The notes under the pieces are model-generated. The model was given only the letters and a program-made list of their open reading frames with translations, was not told the origin of the DNA and made no database searches. From CAYYBZ01 sp964470285 [NCBI: uncultured Oligoflexia bacterium] (lineage in GTDB: Bacteria; Bdellovibrionota_G; CAYYBZ01): a stretch of 7,728 nt of DNA. The DNA is taken from the NCBI GenBank assembly GCA_964470285.1, contig CAYYBZ010000080.1, forward strand, positions 1 to 7,728, read 5' to 3'. A program made the position numbers and the translations under genes. Positions 1 through 6,197 of this stretch are shown here, in pieces (positions within the stretch are counted from its first letter, which is position 1; each line of letters begins with the position of its first letter).

Positions 1-507
1 TGTTAAAAGGGGGTCGCTTTTGAGCCAGTTGACCGCCTCTCTCTTTGTTTTAAAACCCTCTTCGGCTTTTCTTTCAAACTCATATTCGTCGACGTATAAC
101 TCTCTTGGAGTTTCTTCATCTATTTCCATTTCGCTTACTATCTCGTCCTTTGTATGGACTGAAACCTTAAAAATATTCTTGAAAAATACGGCAAAAATGC
201 CGATTGCAGAGAACAGAATCATTATGGCTGCAATAGGATCGAGATGATATTTCTTGAGAATCATCTCATTTTCAATCATTTCAAGAGTTTTGCTTCTCTG
301 TTCCAGTTCAAGCTTCAAATCATCAGATACTGCTTCTTCCAGGCTTATCTTTTCCTCTATCCCGTTTATTACTTTTTTATATTCCAATCGTTCCGTTTTA
401 AGTCGGTTTAACGGAAATTTCTTAAATTCTCTGAAGGAAGTAAAATTACTGGCCAGAACAAATCCCACAGATACTGCAAAAAGAATAATAAAAAATACCT
501 TCTTCAT
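1..507 (-). CDS. Two-span membrane protein with coiled coil, N-terminal part (runs off left edge)
   Basis: The frame opens at ATG 507-505 and stays open for 169 codons to base 1, so the C-terminus is outside the window. I do not recognise the family. Residues 4-20 (VFFIILFAVSVGFVLAS) form a hydrophobic segment after MKK, either a signal peptide or a first membrane span. Residues about 37-86 are charged, rich in E, K and L, and look helical or coiled-coil. Residues 92-109 (IAAIMILFSAIGIFAVFF) form a second span. Residues 118-165 are acidic and hydrophilic, ending in a REAVNWL stretch. If both spans insert, the coiled coil lies outside the cytoplasm and the acidic tail inside. The ATG is 7 bp after the uracil-DNA glycosylase stop, with AAGG five bases upstream, so it is probably the third gene of the phospholipase-UDG operon. 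Function unknown. Confidence 0.75.
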   Translation of the reverse strand, partial: MKKVFFIILFAVSVGFVLASNFTSFREFKKFPLNRLKTERLEYKKVINGIEEKISLEEAVSDDLKLELEQRSKTLEMIENEMILKKYHLDPIAAIMILFSAIGIFAVFFKNIFKVSVHTKDEIVSEMEIDEETPRELYVDEYEFERKAEEGFKTKREAVNWLKSDPLLT

Positions 508-514
508 TTAAGCC

Positions 515-1219
515 TTACACCTTTGCCTTTCTACCTCTTACGATTTGAGAATGCTCTTTTCTGATCATTTTCATATCTTCCCATACGGGTCGTTTCTGGG
601 AAGGGTTTCTCAAAAGATAAGAGGGATGAAAGGTCGGCATTATTTTTATGCCGTTAACAGTATGAAATCTCCCGCGTATCTTTGAAATACTCGATTCGGT
701 TTTAAGTAATGCCTGGGCTGCCATTCTTCCGAGCGCGCAGATAATCGAAGGCTTTATTATTTCAATCTGTTTTTGAAGATAATCCATGCACATCTTCATT
801 TCCTTTTCATCGGGATCTCGGTTAAATGGAGGTCTGCATTTCAGTATATTTGCTATGTAAACATCTTCCCTTCTAAGATCGATTGCTTCAATGATTTTTG
901 TAAGAAGCCGCCCCGCTTTTCCGACAAAAGGTCTTCCCAGTTTATCCTCGTCCTCACCAGGAGCCTCACCTATAAACATTAAAACGGCATCATGGTTTCC
1001 TTCGCCGAAAACCGTATTTTTTCTTGCTGAATGAAGTGAACACTTTGAACATTTATCGACAAAGTCATTCTTAAGATCCTTAAGTGCTTTTAGCTTATCT
1101 CTCAAACTGATTTGCACAGGTCCTTGTAAATCGGGTTTCAGTGACGGAATATATCTTATTCCTGCCGACTTAGCATTTTCGAGATATTCTATAATATAAT
1201 CGTATATGCAGCCTTCCAT
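515..1219 (-). CDS. Type-4 (family 4) uracil-DNA glycosylase, 4Fe-4S
   Basis: This is a 234-residue enzyme that removes uracil from DNA (deaminated cytosine or misincorporated dUMP) to start base excision repair in the cytoplasm. Four cysteines match the family's iron-sulfur ligands: C57 and C60 (CSKC), C128 (LKCRPP) and C144, fifteen residues further on. The active-site motif GEAPGEDED is at 84-92, followed by GRPFVGKAG. CALG is at 161-164 and the second catalytic motif FHPSYLL at 197-203. The first roughly 55 residues are a poorly conserved N-terminal extension, common in this family. I chose ATG 1219 because it begins 4 bp after the phospholipase stop. A longer frame from TTG 1264 would overlap that gene by 41 bases and lacks a convincing ribosome site. 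The stop is TAA. The family assignment is secure; the exact start is less so. Confidence 0.93.
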   Translation of the reverse strand: MEGCIYDYIIEYLENAKSAGIRYIPSLKPDLQGPVQISLRDKLKALKDLKNDFVDKCSKCSLHSARKNTVFGEGNHDAVLMFIGEAPGEDEDKLGRPFVGKAGRLLTKIIEAIDLRREDVYIANILKCRPPFNRDPDEKEMKMCMDYLQKQIEIIKPSIICALGRMAAQALLKTESSISKIRGRFHTVNGIKIMPTFHPSYLLRNPSQKRPVWEDMKMIRKEHSQIVRGRKAKV

Positions 1220-1223
1220 ATAT

Positions 1224-2105
1224 CTAACCCAGACAATTAGTTTTAAACTGTTCAATTTTCTCAATTAATTCGGGAACCGCGTCCCTGTCTTTTATTTTTC
1301 TGGATTCTTTTCTCAGCTCACGGGCAAATTTCCGGGCTTTTGCAATCTGCTCGTTTCCTGTCGGATCAAATTTCATATATTTTGAATTTTTAAAATCTAT
1401 TAAAAGACTAAGCATCGCATCCATTGAAAGATTAAAATATTTCTTAATTTCTTCAGGATCTATATGAAAATTGTTTCTTGTATAAATTTCCTGCATGGAC
1501 TTTCGCCATTTTTTCAGACCCTGGACTACAAGAAGCCCCGAAAAAATTCTTTTATTCGTTTTAAATGAAAAAACGGCAGTTCTTAAAAGATCGTTCATTA
1601 AATCGTCTTCTTCTCGGTGGCTTGAATTTAATATTTCTTTTAAGGCGCTATCTATTCTATCGTCAAACATATAGGCATCGAACCTGATCTCCCAGAAAAA
1701 ATGCTTAAAACCTCTCTTTTCGAAAGTCTCGATAATCTTTTGAGGAACAAAACAGTTATGGGCAATGATATCTGCAGCAAGATGTCCCAGATAACCGTAA
1801 GCAAAAGCCTTTAAGGGATTACTTTTAGCACTTCTTAAAAGTTTAAGACCGTTCTCCCAGTTATGGCAATTGTACATGTATTTGAGCATTCTTTTGGCCT
1901 GAATGATATCTGCTCCTACACAACCGTATAGAAATTGACCGGTATTGGCCGCAATAATCCTTGCGGTTTCTCCTGAGAGAATTCTTAGGTTGTCTATAAC
2001 AGAAAGACCCAGGTTAAGATGCATGAAAGGACCCCATGCAAAAAGATCTTCGCTGTAAAGAAAAGCCCCCGTTAGAGATACAAGAAAAATTACTACTTTA
2101 ATCAT
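1224..2105 (-). CDS. Exported zinc-dependent phospholipase C-like protein
   Basis: This 293-residue protein belongs to the zinc-dependent phospholipase C / S1-P1 nuclease-like fold (Zn_dep_PLPC family). Members hydrolyse phospholipid head groups or other phosphodiesters outside the cytoplasm. Residues 1-23 look like a signal peptide ending FA|W, which would make W24 the mature N-terminal residue. The family uses an N-terminal Trp as a zinc ligand. The other expected ligands are visible in order: H29, D66 (GADII), H81 (CHNW), H108 and D112 (GHLAAD), H116 (AHN), H135 and E139 (HFFWE). The H-x3-D and H-x3-E spacings match the classic enzymes. The C-terminal 150 residues are helical, charged and not family-typical, ending in a probable coiled coil. 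It starts at ATG 2105 after an 84-bp AT-rich gap and ends in TAG. The substrate cannot be inferred, and similar domains occur in uncharacterised proteins of many bacteria. Confidence 0.82.
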   Translation of the reverse strand: MIKVVIFLVSLTGAFLYSEDLFAWGPFMHLNLGLSVIDNLRILSGETARIIAANTGQFLYGCVGADIIQAKRMLKYMYNCHNWENGLKLLRSAKSNPLKAFAYGYLGHLAADIIAHNCFVPQKIIETFEKRGFKHFFWEIRFDAYMFDDRIDSALKEILNSSHREEDDLMNDLLRTAVFSFKTNKRIFSGLLVVQGLKKWRKSMQEIYTRNNFHIDPEEIKKYFNLSMDAMLSLLIDFKNSKYMKFDPTGNEQIAKARKFARELRKESRKIKDRDAVPELIEKIEQFKTNCLG

Positions 2106-2189
2106 TATACTTTTTCAGAATCCTATTTTATACAATATAATATTATCTCATATTAAAAATAAATTACCCAAATTTAATTAGAAAGCGGT
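2106..2189 (-). promoter_or_regulatory. AT-rich gap with possible promoter for the phospholipase-UDG operon
   Basis: This is the only sizeable spacer between minus-strand transcription units, and it is strikingly AT-rich. On the minus strand it holds a TATAAAAT box (2132-2125), about 20 bases upstream of the phospholipase ATG. The -35 region is poor (TAATAT at 17 bases). AGGA (2124-2121) is somewhat far from the ATG, at 15 bases. I see no GC-rich hairpin with a T-run that would terminate the upstream reductase gene. A promoter is plausible but not proven. Confidence 0.3.
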
Positions 2190-3173
2190 CTAAATTCCCT
2201 CAAGGACGTTTAACGCCAGCTCATACTTTCCAAAAGGAGGCATAATATAAACCCCCTGAACCATATCCAAGCATTCCTTAAGCGATTCTTTGGCAATTTT
2301 AATGCCCTCATTTCTTGCATTTTCCCCTGTAGGGTTTTCCCTCATTCTTTTTAATATTGTTTCAGGTACTTCCATGCCCGGAACTTCATTAGATAAAAAC
2401 TCTGCATTTTTCAGATTATAAAGAGGCAGAATTCCCGCTAAAACTGGGATTTTAAAACTCTCAATCCTTTTTAATGCAGTCTTTAAAAGCTTTACGTCAA
2501 AAACGGGCTGAGTCATCGCAAATCTCGCACCCTGTTTAATTTTCAGCTCAAATCTTTTAATCTCTTCTTCAATATTAATGGCTCCGGGGTTTAGTCCCAC
2601 TCCGAGATAAAATGATGTAGGCGTTCCTATGTCATTACCCGCAATATCCTTCGCGTTATTAAGATTTGAAGCAATCTTAAGAAGACCTATAGAATCCACA
2701 TCAAAGACGGCGGTTGCATCCGGATAATCCCCCAGTTTCGGAGGATCTCCTGTTACTGCAAGTATGTTTCTTATTCCCAAGGCCCCGGCACCTAAAAGAT
2801 CGCTTTGCATTCCCAGCATGTTTCTGTCCCGGCAACAGAAATGAAGTATAACTTCAATATCAGAGGTCGAACCGATTATGCTTGCAAGAGCTATAGGACT
2901 CATCCGTGCAGTAGCTCTCGGACCGTCGGCAATGTTGACGGCATCAATGCCGTTTTGCTTAAGTTTTGAAATCCACTCAATTACTTCTATGGAAGATGCT
3001 CCCTTTGGCGGGTCAATCTCTATACATTTTACGAATTCACCCTTTACAATTTTTGCTGCAAATCGGGATTTCCGTTCATCCGGGATTTCTATCTGTTCTG
3101 TTCTATCTTCCTTTAGGGTTACTGTTTCTTTTTTTTTAGGGGTAAACTGACCCGGAGAAAGGGCTTTAACGGC
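2190..3173 (-). CDS. metF: Methylenetetrahydrofolate reductase domain, second half of the TGA-interrupted YitJ-type gene
   Basis: These are 327 uninterrupted codons directly after TGA 3176-3174, in the same frame as the methyltransferase half. They encode a complete MTHFR barrel, which reduces 5,10-methylene-THF to 5-methyl-THF using FAD. Numbering the TGA as codon 296, the visible motifs are IEIDPP with the catalytic Glu at 348, VTGDPP with Asp 439, and MTQPVFD with Gln 518, matching the active-site Glu, Asp and Gln of characterised MetF. Residues 297-330 are a Lys/Glu-rich linker. No ATG, GTG or TTG occurs in frame between the TGA and M387 (2903). A start at 2903 would delete the catalytic Glu and the first part of the barrel, so 2190-2903 alone is not a credible gene. 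The domain must be reached by readthrough or a non-canonical start, or it is lost. The stop is TAG. Confidence 0.85.
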   Translation of the reverse strand, partial: AVKALSPGQFTPKKKETVTLKEDRTEQIEIPDERKSRFAAKIVKGEFVKCIEIDPPKGASSIEVIEWISKLKQNGIDAVNIADGPRATARMSPIALASIIGSTSDIEVILHFCCRDRNMLGMQSDLLGAGALGIRNILAVTGDPPKLGDYPDATAVFDVDSIGLLKIASNLNNAKDIAGNDIGTPTSFYLGVGLNPGAINIEEEIKRFELKIKQGARFAMTQPVFDVKLLKTALKRIESFKIPVLAGILPLYNLKNAEFLSNEVPGMEVPETILKRMRENPTGENARNEGIKIAKESLKECLDMVQGVYIMPPFGKYELALNVLEGI

Positions 3174-3176
3174 TCA
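3174..3176 (-). other. In-frame TGA at the methyltransferase/MTHFR domain boundary
   Basis: The codon context on the minus strand is ATA GTT TGA GCC GTT. The TGA follows the zinc motif GGCCGT and the closing helix (PDHIKAIV) of the methyltransferase barrel, and precedes the linker AVKALSPGQF. The position is not a known redox or metal site, so selenocysteine has no obvious role. Single-base sense neighbours include CGA, AGA, GGA and TGG. The base after the stop is G, as at the second in-frame TGA in the kinase gene. Confidence 0.85.
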
Positions 3177-4061
3177 AACTATGGCTTTTATATGATCAGG
3201 GGTAGTTCCGCAGCAACCCCCTACAAGATTAACTCCGTTCTGTATGAATCTTTTTGCATACTCCGCCATATACTCGGGAGAACAAAGATAGATAAAGCGC
3301 CCGTCAACAATTTTAGGAAGTCCGGCATTGGGCTGGGCGGCCAGCGGAATTTCCGTATGCTCTCTCATTTCGATAAGGCTTTCAAGCATAACACTCGGAC
3401 CTACAGAACAGTTCGCACCTAAAACATCTATTGCGCAGGAATCAAGCTCTTTTGAAACCATTTCAGGAGATTCCTCGTGAAGGGTGCTTCCAAAATCGTT
3501 AAATGTAATCTGCGCTACTATTGGAATTTCGGTAATTTCTCTTGCCGCTTTTACCGCATATTTTAACATTTCAATACCCGGAAACGTTTCAAACATGAGT
3601 ATGTCAACTCCGCCTTCAATCAAACAGGAAACCTGCTCACGGTAAATGTCCATTAACTCGTCTCTGGAAATTCCGCCCACAGGCTTTAAATGTGCGTTAA
3701 TCGGCCCTATTGATCCTGCAACATAACAGTCGTTACCGGCACTTTTACAGGCAATTTGAGCACCTCTTATATTTATTTCTTTAATTTTCTTTTCAAGGCC
3801 GAATGTCAAAAGCCTGAATCTGTTCGCACCGAAAGTATTAGTTTCAATAATATCGGCGCCTGCTTTGACATAAGAATTGTGAATTCCTTCGACTATTGAA
3901 GGGTTTGTAATATTTAACTCGTCGAAACACTTGTTTAAATATATTCCCCTTGCATACAGCATGGTGCCCATCGCACCGTCACAAACCAGTACTTTCTTCT
4001 TAAGTTCATGCGAAAATTCTTTAGTTTTTGTACTCTTCACGGGTGGAATTTTATAACTCAC
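3174..4061 (-). CDS. Homocysteine S-methyltransferase domain, first half of the YitJ-type gene
   Basis: This half has 295 codons before the TGA. It encodes a zinc-dependent methyltransferase barrel that transfers a methyl group to homocysteine to give methionine. Visible motifs are CDGAMGTML at 27-35 (the conserved N-terminal loop), ETNTFGAN at 73-80, GSIGP at 116-120 and the three zinc cysteines C218 (GANCSVGP), C283 and C284 (GGCCGTTP). The barrel is complete, so this part could fold alone if translation stops at the TGA. GTG 4061 is the furthest usable start I would accept; an in-frame TAG lies at 4088-4086. No good Shine-Dalgarno precedes it, and V8 (also GTG) is an alternative. It is transcribed divergently from khpA across a 122-bp gap. 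Confidence 0.9.
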   Translation of the reverse strand: MSYKIPPVKSTKTKEFSHELKKKVLVCDGAMGTMLYARGIYLNKCFDELNITNPSIVEGIHNSYVKAGADIIETNTFGANRFRLLTFGLEKKIKEINIRGAQIACKSAGNDCYVAGSIGPINAHLKPVGGISRDELMDIYREQVSCLIEGGVDILMFETFPGIEMLKYAVKAAREITEIPIVAQITFNDFGSTLHEESPEMVSKELDSCAIDVLGANCSVGPSVMLESLIEMREHTEIPLAAQPNAGLPKIVDGRFIYLCSPEYMAEYAKRFIQNGVNLVGGCCGTTPDHIKAIV

Positions 4062-4183
4062 AGCATGAAATGCAACGATTATTAACTATGCATTCATATT
4101 AATCTAATAAATTCGGCTTCTTAGAGTTATTGTTTTGTTGTTGCATAAAGGCTTTTTAATAACTATTATTTCTTTTAGCGAAT
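4062..4183 (+). promoter_or_regulatory. Divergent intergenic region; candidate khpA promoter
   Basis: This 122-bp AT-rich gap lies between the divergent methyltransferase gene and khpA. On the plus strand, TTGCAT (4141-4146) and TATTAT (4164-4169) are 17 bases apart, a reasonable sigma-70-like pair with a weak -35. It would give a leader of only about 8 bases before ATG 4184. That ATG has no Shine-Dalgarno sequence, so a leaderless or near-leaderless transcript is possible. I saw no clear promoter for the minus-strand gene and no riboswitch-like fold for methionine control. Confidence 0.3.
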
Positions 4184-4426
4184 ATGGATGAAAACATTAA
4201 AAAGCTTCTCAGATCAATAGTTACCGCTTTAGTTGATGCTCCCGATGATATAGACATAAAGGAATTACATTCTCAGAAATGTCATATCTTCGAATTAAAA
4301 GTGAACTCTTCCGACCTGGGAAAAGTAATCGGTAAAGGCGGGAAAACCGCTAAAGCAATAAGAACGCTTCTCGAATCGGCTTCGGCAAAAAGCAAGAAAA
4401 GATGCATTCTGGAAATTCTCGGTTAA
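4184..4426 (+). CDS. khpA: KhpA, small KH-domain RNA-binding protein
   Basis: This 80-residue protein is essentially one type-II KH domain. The signature VIGKGGKTAKAI (residues 48-59) contains the GKGG loop that contacts single-stranded RNA, preceded by the beta strands HIFELKV and followed by the helix IRTLLESAS. The length is normal for KhpA, which in studied bacteria pairs with KhpB (Jag/EloR) as an RNA chaperone influencing envelope synthesis and division. In most genomes the gene follows rpsP (ribosomal protein S16). Here it is isolated and is the only plus-strand gene, facing away from the methyltransferase gene and converging on the kinase. The stop is TAA. Only 26 bp separate it from the extended kinase frame, and no hairpin terminator is visible there. 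Confidence 0.92.
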   Translation: MDENIKKLLRSIVTALVDAPDDIDIKELHSQKCHIFELKVNSSDLGKVIGKGGKTAKAIRTLLESASAKSKKRCILEILG

Positions 4427-4452
4427 TTACCCTTTGATAAACTAATGATGTG

Positions 4453-4662
4453 TTAAGGCTTGGTTAAAGTTACATCCACCAGCTTCTTTGCTGAGTCATC
4501 TATTTCAAAATCGACATAGCTTTGGCCGTATCCCTTCATTTTCAAAATAATACTGTGCCTTTGACCAATTTTAATGTTTTTAAGAACAACCGGAGTTTTT
4601 CTGTTTGTATGAAAATCATCAAGTATGATGTCCGCACCGGGAGGATCAGAAAAAACAACCAC
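4453..4662 (-). CDS. Second PEGA domain of the kinase, downstream of the in-frame TGA
   Basis: From GTG 4662 this frame gives 69 residues ending in TAA, making one complete PEGA repeat: SDPPGADIILDD, then a KTPVVL turn, HSIILKMKGY and VDFEI. It is in the same frame as the kinase, one codon (GAA) after the kinase's TGA. Two readings are possible. Either it is the C-terminal repeat of a 578-codon kinase reached by UGA readthrough, or it is a separate small protein reinitiated at GTG 4662, which has AGGAGA seven bases upstream. PEGA domains normally sit outside the cytoplasm on a membrane-anchored protein. This fragment alone has no signal peptide or membrane span, which favours its being part of the kinase. 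Confidence 0.65.
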   Translation of the reverse strand: MVVFSDPPGADIILDDFHTNRKTPVVLKNIKIGQRHSIILKMKGYGQSYVDFEIDDSAKKLVDVTLTKP

Positions 4663-4665
4663 TTC

Positions 4666-4668
4666 TCA
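4666..4668 (-). other. In-frame TGA between PEGA repeats 1 and 2 of the kinase
   Basis: The codon context is GGA GAC TGA GAA GTG. The TGA falls immediately before the first beta strand of PEGA repeat 2 (EVVVFSDPPGA). The following base is G, as at the other in-frame TGA. AGGAGA overlaps the codons just upstream, so ribosomes terminating here could reinitiate at GTG 4662. Confidence 0.8.
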
Positions 4669-6189
4669 GTCTCCTGATGAGAGCTTCTCAAGAATCGCTT
4701 TCACAGTCTCGCCCGATGTTTTTTCAGGGTTTAAGGAAATAATCTCGGTTTTATAGCCTTCTTTTTCAAGTCTTACCAGGCTAAGTCGGTTAATAGGTGC
4801 ATTAATGGAATCAACGGGTGTCTTTTCCTTAAGCGGTAACCCGTTAAACCAGACCGATGCCCCTTCAGGTTCTGAATTAATCCTTATCCTGGCATATCTC
4901 ATCGTTACCGGAGGACCCTCAACCGGTTTACCCATTCTGGGTCTTATATAAACGTCTGTTAAAAAAACCATGAATATAAGAAGTACAACAGCAAACAGAT
5001 ATATTTGATAGGGCCTGAATGCAAAAATCTTGTTTCTAAAAACTCTTTTAACAAAAGAATAATCCACTTCCTGCTCACGACGTGCTTGAAGTATTTTTTT
5101 ATCGTAACCTACATTTGTAGCAAGGCTTTTAATTGTTCCGTCTATACCCGGCTGAGAATGCTCCAGTTCCTCTCCCTTTTCGGGCACAGGTGTCAGTTTG
5201 GGGCGCATAGCTTTGCCGATCCCCTTTTTTGCAATTGAGTATTCGTAAGGAAAAAGGTCCTGAACATAATAAGCCAGTTCGTCTGTTGAGCAGACTCTGC
5301 TTGACGCTCTTTTAACGGCGACTCCGGCCAGGAATTCATTAAGCATATCCCGTAAAACGGCGGCGGTTTGAATTCTTTCGTTAACATCCTGCTTTAACGC
5401 ACCCAGAATGATACCCTCCAGAAAAGGTGGAAGTTCTTTTCTGAAAGCGGACGGTGAAGGGATATCCCCTCTTCTGACCATTTTTATTGCTTCGTTTATA
5501 TTACCTGCTGAAAAGAGTTTTTCACCTGTAACCATTTCAAAAAGTAAAATACCGGCTGAATAAATATCGCTTCTTGCATCAATATCAAAGTAGGATCTAG
5601 TCTGTTCCGGTGACATATATCCCATCTTTCCCCTGATAACTCCTGTTCTCGTGACATGAGAATGCGATGAAGCCTTTGCTATTCCAAAATCCACGATTTT
5701 TACTTCTCCCTGATAAGAAATTAAAACATTTGTCGGAGAAATATCACGATGAATTATATTAAGGTCTTTTCCCTTCCTGCTCTTCTTGCGATGTGCGTAG
5801 TCAAGGCCCTGGGCTATCTCTCTCATTATGATGGCGCAAATCTCCAGCGGTATTTGGACCTTTCTCTCTTCACACGCGATTAAGATATCTTTAAGATTTT
5901 TTCCGTTGACGTATTCCAATGCCAGATAGTAGTTGTCATCCACTGCACCGAATTCTATTACGGGAACAATGTTAGGATGATTCAAGGTAACCATAAGCTT
6001 GGATTCATCGGTAAGCAAAGTTACAAAATCTTCGTCCCTTGAATACTGGGGTAAAATTCTTTTTATGGCTACCAGTCTTTTTTTCCCGCCCGTTGTCGGG
6101 GCGTAAGCCTTAAATATTTCGGCCATTCCTCCCTGGGCAATTTTTCGCATATTTATAAATTTACCCCAGTTTATTTCTTCAATAGCCAT
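4666..6189 (-). CDS. Membrane-anchored Hanks-type Ser/Thr protein kinase with PEGA domain
   Basis: This CDS has 507 residues up to the TGA. The N-terminal cytoplasmic kinase domain spans about 10-290: glycine-rich loop AQGGMAEIF (18-26), ATP-binding K43 (AIK), E62 in helix C, catalytic loop HRDISPTN (147-154), DFG (167-169) and MSPEQ (192-196). The active-site residues are intact and the Arg of HRD is present, as in activation-loop-regulated kinases. The segment STDELAYYVQDLFPYE (301-316) resembles the post-kinase helix of myxobacterial-type kinases. A basic stretch precedes one membrane span at 394-411, so the kinase is inside and the C-terminal PEGA repeat (432-503, SEPEGASVWFNG) is outside, probably sensing or binding the envelope. 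ATG 6189 has AGGTGGA six bases upstream and lies 8 bp after queC. Its targets are unknown. Confidence 0.93.
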   Translation of the reverse strand: MAIEEINWGKFINMRKIAQGGMAEIFKAYAPTTGGKKRLVAIKRILPQYSRDEDFVTLLTDESKLMVTLNHPNIVPVIEFGAVDDNYYLALEYVNGKNLKDILIACEERKVQIPLEICAIIMREIAQGLDYAHRKKSRKGKDLNIIHRDISPTNVLISYQGEVKIVDFGIAKASSHSHVTRTGVIRGKMGYMSPEQTRSYFDIDARSDIYSAGILLFEMVTGEKLFSAGNINEAIKMVRRGDIPSPSAFRKELPPFLEGIILGALKQDVNERIQTAAVLRDMLNEFLAGVAVKRASSRVCSTDELAYYVQDLFPYEYSIAKKGIGKAMRPKLTPVPEKGEELEHSQPGIDGTIKSLATNVGYDKKILQARREQEVDYSFVKRVFRNKIFAFRPYQIYLFAVVLLIFMVFLTDVYIRPRMGKPVEGPPVTMRYARIRINSEPEGASVWFNGLPLKEKTPVDSINAPINRLSLVRLEKEGYKTEIISLNPEKTSGETVKAILEKLSSGD

Positions 6190-6197
6190 ATTTCCAC

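Larger units (their letters stand above)
2190..4061 (-). other. Single 623-codon frame of a bifunctional homocysteine methyltransferase/MTHFR, interrupted by one TGA
   Basis: Codon 1 (4061), the TGA (codon 296) and M387 (2903) are all in one frame, and the frame ends at TAG 2192-2190. The total of 623 codons is close to the roughly 610-620 residues usual for bifunctional homocysteine S-methyltransferase / 5,10-methylenetetrahydrofolate reductase (YitJ type). In that family the reductase makes methyl-THF and the methyltransferase half makes methionine from homocysteine. Both halves keep their catalytic residues, and no other stop or frameshift is seen. The unit is therefore best read as one gene carrying a readthrough or nonsense codon rather than two genes. 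Whether full-length protein is made cannot be told from DNA. Confidence 0.8.
4453..6189 (-). other. Single 578-codon kinase frame with two PEGA repeats, interrupted by one TGA
   Basis: Kinase start 6189, TGA codon 508 and GTG 4662 (codon 510) share one frame, which ends at TAA 4455-4453. Read through, the protein is kinase - membrane span - PEGA - PEGA, with tandem PEGA repeats as is common in bacterial sensors. Ending at 4453 also leaves a 26-bp convergent gap to khpA, in keeping with the compact layout. Ending at the TGA would leave about 240 bp that nonetheless encodes an intact PEGA repeat. Confidence 0.7.

Noticed and set aside
20-511. Two plus-strand open frames (20-247 and 254-511).
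   Set aside because: They are antisense to an uninterrupted minus-strand frame with a clear start, membrane spans and operon spacing. Their Ser-rich products look like reverse-strand artefacts.
1220-1264. Longer uracil-DNA glycosylase start at TTG 1264.
   Set aside because: It would overlap the phospholipase gene by 41 bases and lacks a good ribosome site. ATG 1219 fits the 4-bp operon junction.
2190-2903. A stand-alone MTHFR gene starting at ATG 2903.
   Set aside because: It would lack the first part of the barrel and the catalytic Glu (codon 348). The same frame continues upstream without a stop to the TGA at 3176.
3129-3137. A run of nine A residues (minus strand) in the linker after the first TGA, which could cause polymerase or ribosome slippage.
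   Set aside because: It lies 36 bases downstream of the TGA and the frame is already the same on both sides. Slippage there cannot bypass the stop, and no start codon in another frame between the TGA and the run leads into it.
4427-4452. Bidirectional terminator between khpA and the kinase.
   Set aside because: The 26-bp convergent gap has no inverted repeat or T-run that I can see.
4610-4668. Selenocysteine at the in-frame TGAs: after the kinase TGA a weak bulged stem (GATCC with GGACATC) has a loop containing GGT.
   Set aside because: The stem is only about five pairs with a bulge, and the loop does not begin with G. The site after the other TGA has only a four-pair hairpin. Neither position is a redox or metal cysteine in its family. 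A bacterial SECIS search would settle it.
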